From Hofstenia miamia (taxonomy: Eukaryota; Xenacoelomorpha; Acoela): a stretch of 64,000 nt of DNA. Position numbers and translations under genes: made by a program. The notes under the pieces were generated by a model. That model saw only the letters and a list, made by a program, of their open reading frames with translations, did no database searches and was not told the DNA's origin. Where the stretch lies: assembly GCA_004352715.1 (NCBI GenBank), contig SCFE01000105.1:732027-796026 (forward strand), written 5' to 3'. Within the stretch, counting starts at the first letter, position 1; every line of letters starts with the position of its first letter. Positions 19,442-30,308 of this stretch are shown here, piece by piece.

Positions 19442-20414
19442 AACTTGTGGATAGGTTGTACATGGCAAGGCATAAAGGAGGGAAAGGACTGCTAAGTGTG
19501 GAGGAAACTGTAGAAGCAGAAGCACTAGGGCTAAAGGAGTATGTAGAAGCACAACCTAGAGGGTCAATACTGGAGGTCACTAAGGAGTTAAGGAAGATAA
19601 GAACTGAGAGTGAAGGAAAGAAGGTATACCAGAGTAGGATGGAATCAGAGAGATAAACAAGGTATAGGGAGAAAGCAATGCATGAAGAATACTGGAGGAA
19701 CACAGAAAAATGTGACAGAGAAGAAAGCAACAAGTGGTTAAAGAAGGCAGGACTAAAAAAACAGAATCTCTGATAATGGCAGCACAGGAGCAAGCAATAA
19801 GAACAAACTGGGTGAAGAAGCATTTAGACAGAAGAGTAGAAGTAAGTGATAAGTGTAGGCTATGTAAGAAAGAGGCGGAGACAGTAGATCATCTGATAGC
19901 AGGGTGTGAGAAGTTGGCATGACAAGTAGGACGAATTGTACATTGGAGCTTGAGCAGGCAGCATGGGTTAGAAGCAGGAGACAAGTGGTATGAGCACAAG
20001 CCACAGGGAGTCATAGAGAATGATAAGGTTAAGATACTGTGGTACTTTAACATACGGACAAGCAAAGTAATACAGGCACGGAGATCAGACATAGTAGTGG
20101 TAGACAAAGAGAAAAGATTAGGAACAGTGATAGACATAGCAGTACCAAAAGACAGAAATGTAGAAAGCAAAGAGAAAGAGAAGATAGACAAGTATAGAGA
20201 GTTGGCAGAGGAAATAGAAAGGCTATGGAAGTTAAAGAAAATAGAAGTAGCCCACGTAGTTGTAGGAGCACTAGGAGCAGTGAGTAAGAAGCATAAGAGA
20301 TACTTGGGGGAGTTGGGAGTACCAAGGTGGGGAGGAGCAGTAGCACAGAAGGCAGCATTGTTAGGAACAGCAAGAGTCCTGAGGAAAGCTATTAGACTCC
20401 CTTGGAACTGGTGA
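19442..20414 (+). pseudogene. LINE with restriction-like endonuclease (R2/R4-type), C-terminal part
   Basis: This is the end of an ORF whose RT would lie in the gap to the left. A CCHC-type finger is visible (CRLC.KEAETVDHLIAGC, about 19,856-19,912). It is followed by the region leading to a PD-(D/E)xK-like endonuclease: WYEHKPQGVIEN, ILWYFNI, RRSDIVVVDK, DIAVPKD, KEKEKIDKY, VVVGALGAVSKK. The expected Pro of the RPD motif is Ser here. The frame ends at 20,414. Stops at 19,653-19,655 and 19,921-19,923 and at least one frame change show decay. This is a separate lineage from the APE-type LINEs nearby. Confidence 0.8.
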
Positions 20415-20616
20415 GAGTTAAAGCAAATTTATTGCCGAATAGAAAAACAAAGAAAGAAAAAAAGAAGCAATACTACAAACCAGTTTACATATATATTTAC
20501 AAAATCATAAATGTGCACTATTAGTTAAAGGGCGTAAATTTAAAATAAAATCTGTTCTGTTTGGAAAAGTTTGCAAGTTTTGAATACTAGCACACTTTAT
20601 AGTGGCGGGATTTTTG
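20415..20616. other. LINE 3' flank, nothing coding
   Basis: A purine-rich stretch (AAAACAAAGAAAGAAAAAAAG) follows the RLE-type LINE and may be its 3' tail. The rest leads into the 3' end of the minus-strand LINE at 20,617. Confidence 0.4.
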
Positions 20617-21308
20617 TCACGCAACCGGGTCACCTCGCATAGTTATCTGTTTTAAAAGTTTCCTGTCTTTTTCTAGTATCAGATTAGCAATGGGTATGTA
20701 ATTTTTTACTATGCCAAGTCGGATAGCTTTTTCCTGTGCCACATCGATACGAAGGAGCAGATTTTGTGGAGCTGCTGCATACGCTTCAAGACCATATGTA
20801 ATTGTACTTGTTATCAGTGCTTCATAAGCATATGGAAGTTCTAAAGGACTGTATCCATGTCTTCTTAATTTAAGGAGTAAATAGACAAGCTGTGTAACTT
20901 TTGTAAAAACTTTCTGAATATGTGGTTTGAAAGTGAAATGATCATTAACCATTAATCCTAATATTTTTATCTCATTTGAGAGCTCAAAACCAGGTGTACA
21001 TGTTGATAGAATGATACTTGCATTTTTTAGCTTTACAATTATTTCTTTTGATTTAACTTTATTCACAATAAATTTGTGTTGAGTATACCATTGCATAATA
21101 AATTCAGAAATAGCTCTAGCATCATTCTGTAGATTAAGGCCAAAACACAAACTATAATTGTCATCTGCAAACTTTCTGAGAAAATTGTTCAGCAATAGAT
21201 CTGAAGGAATTCTGAGTTCATTTATAGCAAAATTATAATAAATGGGACCGTTAACAGATCCTTGAGGAACTTCCAGATTTATTTGCTTCCAAGATGATAA
21301 CTTCCCAT

Positions 21309-21309
<1 letters not shown>
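20617..21309 (-). pseudogene. APE-type LINE B, RT fingers-to-C-terminus fragment
   Basis: Minus-strand RT fragment: VPQGSVNGPIYYNFAINEL, then FADDNYSL (the active-site ADD), ILGLMVNDHFTFKPHI and a C-terminal region ending TMRGDPVA. The frame is open for about 230 residues. It joins the fragment at 22,082-22,315, which ends in the preceding RT block (LDFLTNR), so LINE B was split by the insertion between them. Confidence 0.82.
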
Positions 21310-21340
<31 letters not shown>

Positions 21341-22081
21341 GATTTATTATCCATATATGGATACTAAACAGTAGTATATAAACAAAATTTACATTAATAA
21401 TGCACATAAGGCAGAAACGACATAAACATATTGCATATTTCTTACAGTTGTTTTTAACGGAATAGTTAAAGTTATTTAAAAACTGTTGTTGGAAGAAGTC
21501 TTTTAGTGATCTTTTTACTTTTTTCAATGATCCATATAAATTTGATGTATATAATTTGCAAGAATTGCAATTCTATTTAAATAAAAGGTCTGGTTGATTC
21601 TTTTCATATATCCTTCGATTTGAAAATTGTAAGATTTGAAGAACGAAGCCGGTAATTTGTTGGTAGATATTCTGATATTATTTTTGATAGTTCCAAATCA
21701 TATTGGTCATTCAATAGCTTATTAAAATATATTGAATCAAGTAACTGAAAATAAGAGGGTATCGGAAGCATGTTTAAGCGTATCAATTGTGATTTATAAT
21801 CAAGACCTGGTATTATCCACTTAAAACATCTATGTTGAAAGGCTTCTAGCTAGTCAATTATGAAGGGGGATAATTCCATCAGAACTGAGCCATAACTTAG
21901 ACATGATAATACCAATGATTTGTATAGAGTTAACTCGATCTTAAAATGAGTTGAATAAGGAATATTTGGTTTAATATTAGAAAAAAGATAACTGCAACTT
22001 TTTAATTCCTTCAAATAATGAGTAGACTCGATGTCACCGATTGGTAAGAAAATCAAGACAACAGTTGGAAATATGAGGGTC
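21310..22081 (-). mobile_element. 5'-truncated LINE A nested inside LINE B
   Basis: On the minus strand this carries an RT C-terminal region (LYKSLVLSCLSYGSVLMELSPF near 21,860-21,930, then LIRLNMLPIPSYFQLLD at 21,735-21,786), with several stops and frame changes. A 3' UTR follows and an (ATT)n tail (AATAATAAT on plus at 21,310-21,338). It lies exactly between two adjacent RT blocks of LINE B, so LINE A inserted later and in the same orientation. I see no clear target duplication. Confidence 0.75.
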
Positions 22082-22315
22082 AATTTCAGAATAGTTTATA
22101 AGTGCACCAATAACTTTGTCGAAAGCTTTTGAAAGATCAACTGACATAATGCGAACATATACGAAACCCTCATTTTTATTTTGATGGAGAAGATTCTGAA
22201 CACCAATTATAAGACCAGTTGTACACCCCATTTTCCGAAAACCATACTGGAAGGGATTAATGTGCAAGTAATAAGCATCTTTTAAGTGGAATTTAAATAT
22301 TAAACGCTCCATCAT
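22082..22315 (-). pseudogene. APE-type LINE B, upstream RT fragment
   Basis: Minus-strand RT blocks NPFQYGFRKMGCTTGLI and VDLSKAFDKVIGAL are readable, ending CCLDFLTNR where LINE A interrupts. The first catalytic Asp is present in DLSKAFD. Upstream sequence is not recognisable, so LINE B is also truncated at its 5' end. Confidence 0.8.
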
Positions 22316-22779
22316 TCTTGCAAGTACCGGAGTGAGAAGACTTGTAAACAGCTGCTTCAGAGTTAATGCTTAAGCTTCAGAATTGATTAGAGCACTTCAG
22401 TGAAGATTAAGGATTATATTGGGTTAATCGATGTGAGGATTAGGAATTTACAACGAATTTTCAACTTGTCTTCGGGTCAACGAAACATATCTGGAATGTT
22501 CTATTCTTTTATTGTAAGAATGACGAACTATTTATTTTGTTGTCTTCTTATAAGGCATAAACAAAGGTTGGGTTGAATGTTTTAACATAAGTTTATAAAA
22601 CAGATGGTAATTTCAATATGCCATGATTAATCTACCTCAGCAATATATCAATATCCTCAGCATAGAGCAAATATAGGACACAAAAATTCATAACCCAATT
22701 TAAATTTAAATAAACAAACTTGAATGCAATGAGACGCATCTTGATTTCCAATTGATCATTATTTACTTGATGTTCTTTT
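22316..22779. other. No gene seen
   Basis: AT-rich flank between the LINE B fragment and a Tc1-like remnant. Confidence 0.4.
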
Positions 22780-23060
22780 GTAATCAGAAGTCGATTTTTT
22801 TCTGCCAATTTTTGTAACTCCACTTTTTTTCAGTGTTCTCTGAACTGTGGTTTCATGCTCAGAGATGTCGGCTTCAGTTTGAAGTCAGTTTGCAATTTTT
22901 TCCCAGAAATATAGGGATTTTTGAGAGCAATTGCGACTGTTTTCTGAATGAATTTTCCAATAATTTTTCGAGGGCGTCCACTTCCTTTTCTTCTTTTGAG
23001 AGATTCTCCTTGTCCAATATTTTTTTCAGCTTTCGAAAATAAGTTGATCGAGAAATTTGC
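22780..23060 (-). pseudogene. Tc1/mariner transposase, N-terminal helix-turn-helix remnant
   Basis: On the minus strand, about 22,840-23,000, the phrase GSGRPRK.. followed by VAIALKNPYISGKKLQTDF and, after a frame change, ADISEHETTVQRTLKKSGV matches the paired DNA-binding region and GRPR linker of Tc1-like transposases. The catalytic domain is absent. It is a small, frameshifted relic. Confidence 0.65.
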
Positions 23061-23278
23061 GATGTCGCAAAGGCGTTTTCATTCCGAAGAAATCAAGTAG
23101 AAACTTTGCAAAGCAAAACAATTTGTTTGGTAAGTGTTTTCAAATAATTACGAAGTACCAGTTTAATTAATTAACTTTTTTGTTTGACCATTTTAAAGTT
23201 CACAAAATTCTCGTTGTCTTTTATTTTTATAGTTTTCCTCTAAAACGTCTCAATACGTTTCCACAAAGCGTGAAAAAA

Positions 23279-23620
23279 NNNNNNNNNNNNNNNNNNNNNN
23301 NNNNNNNNNNNNNNNNNNNNNNNNNNNNNNNNNNNNNNNNNNNNNNNNNNNNNNNNNNNNNNNNNNNNNNNNNNNNNNNNNNNNNNNNNNNNNNNNNNNN
23401 NNNNNNNNNNNNNNNNNNNNNNNNNNNNNNNNNNNNNNNNNNNNNNNNNNNNNNNNNNNNNNNNNNNNNNNNNNNNNNNNNNNNNNNNNNNNNNNNNNNN
23501 NNNNNNNNNNNNNNNNNNNNNNNNNNNNNNNNNNNNNNNNNNNNNNNNNNNNNNNNNNNNNNNNNNNNNNNNNNNNNNNNNNNNNNNNNNNNNNNNNNNN
23601 NNNNNNNNNNNNNNNNNNNN
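23279..23620. other. Assembly gap (342 N)
   Basis: Unknown bases. It may contain the start of the adjacent hAT transposase. Confidence 0.99.
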
Positions 23621-23624
23621 TGCC

Positions 23625-24911
23625 ATCGTACTGAGGTATATTTCCCTTAAAGATAAATGTGTCTACGAGCGATTCATTGGCTTTGAAGATATCAGTAGTG
23701 ATATGTCAGCAAATAGCCTATGCAAAAAAGTTGAAGAAATCGTAAAAGAATTCAATTGTTCTGAAAAATTGATGGGACAAACCTATGATGGTGCATCCGT
23801 TATGAGTGGACATCTCAACGGTCTTCAAAAAAAAGTTTTGGTTATTTACCCCCATGCAATTTTTACACATTGTTATGCCCATGTTTTAAATTTGGTGCTA
23901 CACCAGAGTCTGTGTAGTATTAAGGAATGTAGGATTTTCTTTCAAACTTTAAATGGCTTGACATCATTTTTCTCCAAATCTTCTAAAAGAACGTACCATC
24001 TGTCAGAGTACATTAAAAATAATTACCAAATGTTTCTCAAACAAGATGGAATTTTACCTCTCGTTTATGTAATACAGTACATTCATACAGAAATTCATTA
24101 ATCTCATTTTTTACAGACTTAGTAGAAAATGGAGATGAATGGGATATGGATACTGTCGTGAAATGCAGATATAGTGCGTTTCTTAAAGATTCGGAAACAA
24201 TTTTTTTGCTTGAAATCCTATCAAGAATTTTCTGTTACACTGATGTTCTATATGATATTTTACAGACTAAATGCACAGATGTTTTTATACTGTAAAATCA
24301 AAATTACAGAAGTGCAAAATATCTTAAAAGAGGAAAGAAACAACGTTATATTGTTGAACTTTATTGAAAAAACACAGTGTGATGGAAGTAATAGATCATC
24401 TTAGACATATCAACGTCGATTATATTTCGAAATATATGATAATATTGTAAACCATATAGAAGCTAGATTTTCGTCAATTAAAAGCTAGAATTTTTCAAGT
24501 TAATGGATTCAACAAACTTTGAATCTTTTGTAAGTAGCTGGCCTTCTAATTTAATTAATAACTTAAAAATTAATTATGGAAATTTATTTGATTATGCCAA
24601 ACTCAGAAATGAGCTGACTGTCTGAGGAAATGCAAAATAAAACAATCTCCCAGTTATTCTCGCGAATGTGTGATGGTGATTTATACCGAGCTTTTTCTGA
24701 AGTTTTTAAACTAATTCAGATCATTCTAGTAATCCCTGCTACTACTATATCTGTAGAACGTTCATTTTCTGCAATGAAAAGAATCAAATCATTTTGCAGA
24801 GCAACACAAAACCAAGAAAGACTTTCTAATCTCAGTTTGCTTTTAATTGAGAAAGAAATATTGAAAAGATTGAGGCAGTCAGGTTCATTTTATGATGATG
24901 TAATAAAATAA
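23625..24911 (+). pseudogene. hAT transposase remnant of the ZMYM-like lineage
   Basis: From the gap edge the frame reads IVLRYISLKDKCVYERFIGF, then GQTYDGASVMSGHLNGLQKK and THCYAHVLNLVLHQS, the RNase-H-like core of the ZMYM1-like hAT family. The middle is shattered by stops and frame changes (fragments at 24,174-24,404). The C-terminal dimerisation domain is clear at 24,630-24,911 (TTISVERSFSAMKRIKS, then QERLSNLSLLLIEKE). The N-terminal part is missing or lies in the gap. It is non-functional. Confidence 0.85.
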
Positions 24912-25286
24912 TTTTTAAAAGAGCAAAAACAAATTGAACTAGTGAATAAAAAAATTTTGTTCTTGACTTTTTGAAGTGCATTATTTTATGCAGGTCTATA
25001 GTTTCCGTTGAATAAAATTTTTTTATTGATATAATACTGTAAAATTTTAATATTTTCTTCACACCGGACCAGAGTTGAAAGCTGTTATAATGTTCGGAAG
25101 TAGGGCCAAACCTAACCCTCTCAGAAATAAAACCAAACCGAACCAAATTTAGAATAAATATTCATTAAGAAAAATTTGTAAATTTTGAACCTTTCAGTTA
25201 AGTATTTTTATTTAAATACAATGATGAATCCAAACTGAAGCGAGCCACTATGCACACTGGGCAATTTGGCCCACGCTCCACCACTG
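24912..25286 (+). mobile_element. Right terminal region of the ZMYM-like hAT element
   Basis: The sequence ends in CCACGCTCCACCACTG (25,271-25,286). Read inwards this is CAGTGGTGGAGCGTGG, a typical CAGTGG-type hAT terminus, followed by a possible 8-bp target CGTAATTC. The matching left end is not visible. Confidence 0.6.
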
Positions 25287-25310
25287 CGTAATTCCTAATT
25301 AGGTTTTATA

Positions 25311-26580
25311 TTGGCTCAGACCAAAATACTTTGCGTTTTTTAACACGTAACAACAACAATTGTATTTTATAACAAATATGTTGTGTTTTAAACACAACAT
25401 TTTGTTTAAAACACGCGTGAGTTTCGTTCAACTTGCTTATCAACAAAATTATTTCCGCCACACACAATTTTGATTCTAAACAAAGATGAACTACGATTCT
25501 CAAAGTCTTCATTTTTACGTATGTGTGCGACATCAACTTGGTGAAAAATCTACGGTTATACATGATGATATAGTGAAAATTTTTGGAAATGTTATTTCAG
25601 TTAGAACTGTGCAACATTTTGTGAAAGAATTCAAAGACGGAAGAAACACCACAACAGATCTAAGAATATTTAGTGGCAGGCCAAAAAATGATAACCACGA
25701 GGAACTGAATCATCGTGTACGTGATGAAATTTCTAAAAATCAAAATTTAACCATCGATGAATTGGCAGAAATGCTTGATTCTAGTCATGGAGTGATTCAG
25801 AGAATTATCCATGATGAGTCTGCCAAAAATGGATACCTCATTATCTTACCACCATTATGAAACAAAATCGGGTGCCAGCAGCAAACGAGTGGCTTCCCAT
25901 TCTTAGGAATCGTGATCAATTGTAAAGACTAATAATGGTAGACGAGAAAGGTTCTACTACAGGAGTATCGCTAACAAGCGTAGTCTTAGGTGCTGGGTAA
26001 GTAGTGCAGGTAATGAGATGACAATGCCAACTCAAGTGGTGAAAAGAAATCAATTCGAGAAGAAATCTCACGCCATCATAGCTGTTTCTATGGAGGGTAA
26101 ATGTTATGCTGAGGTAGTTGCAAACAATCAAAATATCGACAGTGTAAGATATGTTGACTTCTTGAAAAACTTAAATGAAAAATTTGGTCGATACAACAGA
26201 AGCATGACTTTTGATAATTGGATTTTCGTTCAAGACAACGCTCGACCTCACACGTCGCAGTACACAATGAACTTTTTACAAGAAAAAAATATCAATTTAC
26301 TGAAGCAACCGGCATATTCACCGGATTTTAATATTCTGGATAGATTTGTAAACAAATGTCTTTCTGATAAGCATAGAAATCGACCTCCATTCGAAAACTA
26401 ATGATTTGCAGGGTTTCTTGGGTTTCTTGAATGAAACATTACGTCATATTCCCATGGCCACTTGGCGACATGAAAAAGATAAACTTATAGATGATTTAGT
26501 TAAAATTGTTGAAAATTTATAAAATACAATATTGTTGTTGTTACGTGTTAAAAAACGCAAAGTATTTTGGTCTGACCGAA
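25311..26580 (+). mobile_element. mariner-type transposon with ~60-bp inverted repeats
   Basis: The left end TTGGCTCAGACCAAAATACTTTGCG.. (25,311) and the inverted right end TTCGGTCAGACCAAAATACTTTGCG.. (26,580) match over about 60 bp, down to TTGTATTTTATAA. TA dinucleotides flank both ends (25,309-25,310 and 26,581-26,582), the mariner target duplication. The total is 1,270 bp, a normal full length. The well-kept terminal repeats contrast with the broken transposase. Confidence 0.93.
25486..26522 (+). pseudogene. mariner transposase (D,D34D), frameshifted
   Basis: The N-terminal frame (25,486-25,860) has the paired HTH region and the SGRP linker, then LTIDELAEML and HGVIQRIIHDE. The first catalytic Asp is in MVDEKG (about 25,934). 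The C-terminal frame (26,018-26,401) has VQDNARPHTSQ and YSPDFNILDR. Thirty-four residues separate the second and third Asp, so this is the D34D class. After a TAA at 26,399-26,401 the C-terminus continues in another frame to a TAA at 26,520-26,522. Several frameshifts and a stop at about 25,996 make it inactive. Confidence 0.88.
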
Positions 26581-26582
26581 TA

Positions 26583-27109
26583 AATTCCCACAAGTTTTTA
26601 TTGTTTCTTTCACCATTATATCAATTAATGACGGCAACGTTTTTAAACATCTTGCACATTTTCCTCAACATTCAAATTAGAGAGCAATACAGTTTCATGA
26701 GGCTCATATATATTAATTCAATTTTGTCCAATGAAGTTATTTGGTTGAAAGATTTATTATCAGTTAAGACTGGAACCACTTCAAACAATTTTTTTTCATT
26801 ATTGAGAAAATTATGAGAAGCCATGTGAACATTTTGCCAGTGTCAGTATCATTGATAAGTCTGCAAATTTTATTTTCTACATTACTATTAATGGGTTCTA
26901 ATATTGCCATAACATAAACCTTGGACATCATAAGTGGCATTACATGCTTAGTGTAAGCAATTAAAGAAACATAAAATATATACATATTATGCAATCAATC
27001 GATCATAATAACTAGGAACCGGAAAAATATTCGATGATAGAACTTCAAATATTCGATTATTATGCGGTAAAAGGTGCTAAAATATTCGATAAAAATATTC
27101 GGTGAAAAC
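26583..27109. other. No gene seen
   Basis: AT-rich stretch. Near 27,000-27,100 the phrase AAATATTCGAT recurs four times and may be the subterminal region of the next hAT element. Confidence 0.4.
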
Positions 27110-28114
27110 ATTTTAATTAGGAAATGTATTTACAAAGAGGACGCTCTTTGCTGCTTCCGGAGAAACATTCGGCTTGTTTTTTACGAAGTTTTTCAGCTTG
27201 GAGAAAAATCTTTCAACCTCCACAGTTGTCAGCGGGATGAAATTCATTTCTTTTCCTTCGACAAGCTTGAGCCCGTTAGTGCCGCAAAGTAGATCGGAAA
27301 ACTTCTTCGCTGCATCTGTGTCAACCGATATAGCCTTTTTCGAAGAAGCGTATGTTTTCCAACATTTCGTCTAACGAACAGTGTTCCAAAAGTAATTTCT
27401 GAGAGTTCAAAGCGTGCTCCAACTTTGTTAGTTTTTCCAATTCTCGCTGAAGTTCCGGCTCCCCAAAGGCTACTTTCGCATTTGAAATTAATAGTCCCTC
27501 GTCTTCAAGACCATCCACCCAATCTTTGATTTTGGCAAAATTGTGCGCGATATATATAGCGCACTTGATCCACGTGCCCCATCTGGTTATAATGGGCCAT
27601 GGGGGTAAAGAAACCGGAAATGACGCCCGCTGACATCCAGATTTTGACAGAATCTGCTTCAAAGATCCATCGACTACCTTGTCACGGCAACGAATCTTCT
27701 CAAAGGCCAAGTGGCTTGCATGTGCAAGACAGCGAATATGAATTAAATCTTCGTAAAATTCCTTTAGAATTTTCCCAGCTTTAATGTAGTAGGCAGCACC
27801 ATCGCTCAATAACACCTTCAGACTAAACGAGTCAAATGTTTTTTGAAGCCAGCGATTGATCGTTTGTGCAACCACATTTGCATTTACGGTTTCACATTCC
27901 TGAATACCCAGGATATATGGGGTCCTTGGCGAATTACAGTCTCCTACGCGGGCGGTGAAGATAGACCGATTTTTGAATGATGTTTCGTCAAACATCACAT
28001 AGAGTGATTTGCCGTCAAGCCTTGAAAGCATCTCTTTTCGTTTCTTTGCCACTGTTTTCTCCAAATACACTTTCCGGACAGAAGACTCGCTTGGAAGAAC
28101 ATACTTCACCTCCT
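27110..28114 (-). pseudogene. hAT transposase of the CGGBP1-like lineage, partial
   Basis: On the minus strand, from the gap edge at 28,114, the frame reads SSVRKVYLEKTV, then LDGKSLYVMFDETSF, ETVNANVVAQTINRWL, VLLSDGAAYYIKAGKILKE, IRCLAHASHLAFEKIR and ITRWGTWIKCAIYIA. This is the DUF659/RNase-H core of hAT proteins annotated as CGG-binding-protein-like in invertebrates. The frame stops at 27,321. In another frame (about 27,120-27,330) the dimerisation region continues (LTTVEVERFFSKLK). The BED finger would lie in the gap. The core is open for about 260 residues, so decay is moderate. Confidence 0.83.
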
Positions 28115-28872
28115 NNNNNNNNNNNNNNNNNNNNNNNNNNNNNNNNNNNNNNNNNNNNNNNNNNNNNNNNNNNNNNNNNNNNNNNNNNNNNNNNNNNNNN
28201 NNNNNNNNNNNNNNNNNNNNNNNNNNNNNNNNNNNNNNNNNNNNNNNNNNNNNNNNNNNNNNNNNNNNNNNNNNNNNNNNNNNNNNNNNNNNNNNNNNNN
28301 NNNNNNNNNNNNNNNNNNNNNNNNNNNNNNNNNNNNNNNNNNNNNNNNNNNNNNNNNNNNNNNNNNNNNNNNNNNNNNNNNNNNNNNNNNNNNNNNNNNN
28401 NNNNNNNNNNNNNNNNNNNNNNNNNNNNNNNNNNNNNNNNNNNNNNNNNNNNNNNNNNNNNNNNNNNNNNNNNNNNNNNNNNNNNNNNNNNNNNNNNNNN
28501 NNNNNNNNNNNNNNNNNNNNNNNNNNNNNNNNNNNNNNNNNNNNNNNNNNNNNNNNNNNNNNNNNNNNNNNNNNNNNNNNNNNNNNNNNNNNNNNNNNNN
28601 NNNNNNNNNNNNNNNNNNNNNNNNNNNNNNNNNNNNNNNNNNNNNNNNNNNNNNNNNNNNNNNNNNNNNNNNNNNNNNNNNNNNNNNNNNNNNNNNNNNN
28701 NNNNNNNNNNNNNNNNNNNNNNNNNNNNNNNNNNNNNNNNNNNNNNNNNNNNNNNNNNNNNNNNNNNNNNNNNNNNNNNNNNNNNNNNNNNNNNNNNNNN
28801 NNNNNNNNNNNNNNNNNNNNNNNNNNNNNNNNNNNNNNNNNNNNNNNNNNNNNNNNNNNNNNNNNNNNNNNN
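28115..28872. other. Assembly gap (758 N)
   Basis: Unknown bases. This covers the N-terminal part of the adjacent hAT gene and possibly host exon sequence. Confidence 0.99.
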
Positions 28873-28898
28873 CACATTTATGCTTTATGTATCATATT

Positions 28899-29245
28899 CA
28901 GGGCCGTAGCCAAAAGGGTTAAGGGGGAACGAACCCTCTGGAAAATCAGGCAACCCTCGTGGACAACAAAGCTAAAAGCAAAATCAGTATATAAAACAAA
29001 ATTTGTGAATTCACTTGTCTATTTTGTCACGACATAGAAAAAAATTTTTGCGAGGCTGTGGCCCGCTTTTGATTACTCACTCGATTACCACTAGATAACC
29101 CCCTCAGAAAATCCCGCGTACGCTCATGCATGAATCATAAAATTTAAATGGTTTAAAGTCTTGGCAACATTTTAGTATAAATTTCTATCAACTTCTCCTG
29201 AATGCGTGTCCACCCCTTTATGTGATAATGTTGGCTACGGGCCTG
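28899..29245. mobile_element. hAT-type MITE, 347 bp
   Basis: The left end CAGGGCCGTAGCCAA (28,899) and the inverted right end CAGGCCCGTAGCCAA (29,245) match at 14 of 15 positions. They are flanked by ATCATATT and ACCATATT, an 8-bp target duplication with one change. The ends resemble those of ZMYM-type hAT transposons. No coding capacity. It lies about 380 bp downstream of the PDRG1-like exon, in its presumed first intron. Confidence 0.88.
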
Positions 29246-29622
29246 ACCATATTCTATAAATAAGCTAGATTTTGCAAAATTTTGACATTTCATGGGGTTC
29301 AAGGAATTTGAAACATAATGGAGAAAAATAAAATTGATGACAATTATGTTACTAATGTCCGAAAATGTTTCTACTGCAATACTTTGCAAACAAAATATTA
29401 TCACTGCATTAAGACCTATATAATATAAACTTTATGAATATAACATAAGCTGGAAACTATTAAATCGATGCATGAAAGCCTATAGGACAGCAAATAATCA
29501 TAATTGCAGAAGAAAAATTCTCAACACGTTGGATTGTACAATGACTTTGAGGATTCTTTCTTACTGACCATCTAAATTTTGCCAATAGAAAATGAAAGTA
29601 AAAAAGCAAGCAACATAAATAC
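29246..29622. other. Presumed intron 1 of the PDRG1-like gene
   Basis: No coding sequence matching the rest of PDRG1 is visible here on the minus strand. Confidence 0.45.
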
Positions 29623-29826
29623 CTGCTCGAATGGTAATTTAAGGAATATATCACCAATACAAATCCACTGTTTTTTGGAGGAATTAGAGGATCTTAGTGA
29701 CCTTAAAGCTTCACGGTTGGAATTTCTCCGTTTGTCGATGGAAATTTTTTCTGATCGCAATTCCGCAACTTGTGTGGCAAGACTTTCAACATTTTGGAAA
29801 TGTTCATAAATTTGACTAGATGTCAT
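29623..29826 (-). CDS. PDRG1: PDRG1-like protein, first coding exon
   Basis: The 68 codons from ATG (29,824-29,826) to the donor read MTSSQIYEHFQNVESLA.., then SIDKRRNSNREALRSLR.. and WICIGDIFLKLPFEQ. This matches the N-terminal half of p53 and DNA-damage-regulated protein 1: coiled coil, the DxKRNxNREALR motif and the cGdmFiKLP motif. PDRG1 is a beta-prefoldin-like subunit of the R2TP/prefoldin-like complex, working in the cytosol and nucleus. The exon ends in phase 0 at CAG|GTATTT (29,621-29,622 on plus). An upstream in-frame ATG at 29,881-29,883 would add 19 residues with no family counterpart, so I prefer the later one. Later exons are not found. They may lie in the 28,115-28,872 gap, further left beyond transposons, or be lost. 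Confidence 0.82.
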
Positions 29827-29884
29827 TTTCTTACTAAAACATCTAAAACATTGATTAACATTTATATCTAATCCACAGCTCAAT

Positions 29885-29886
29885 TA

Positions 29887-29920
<34 letters not shown>

Positions 29921-30308
29921 NNNNNNNNNNNNNNNNNNNNNNNNNNNNNNNNNNNNNNNNNNNNNNNNNNNNNNNNNNNNNNNNNNNNNNNNNNNNNNNN
30001 NNNNNNNNNNNNNNNNNNNNNNNNNNNNNNNNNNNNNNNNNNNNNNNNNNNNNNNNNNNNNNNNNNNNNNNNNNNNNNNNNNNNNNNNNNNNNNNNNNNN
30101 NNNNNNNNNNNNNNNNNNNNNNNNNNNNNNNNNNNNNNNNNNNNNNNNNNNNNNNNNNNNNNNNNNNNNNNNNNNNNNNNNNNNNNNNNNNNNNNNNNNN
30201 NNNNNNNNNNNNNNNNNNNNNNNNNNNNNNNNNNNNNNNNNNNNNNNNNNNNNNNNNNNNNNNNNNNNNNNNNNNNNNNNNNNNNNNNNNNNNNNNNATA
30301 TATATATA
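29885..30308. repeat. TA microsatellite spanning a gap
   Basis: (TA)n precedes and follows 377 N (29,921-30,297), so the repeat itself probably broke the assembly. It lies just upstream of the PDRG1-like start and may sit in its promoter or 5' UTR. Confidence 0.85.

Noticed and set aside
18391-19656. Long open frames across 18.4-19.7 kb on both strands
   Set aside because: They are open only because they cross 1,000 N. Only the part right of 19,441 carries real coding signal.
26764-26994. Second PDRG1 exon on the minus strand
   Set aside because: The open frame lacks the expected helical, Lys-rich C-terminal pattern and shows no acceptor in the right phase.
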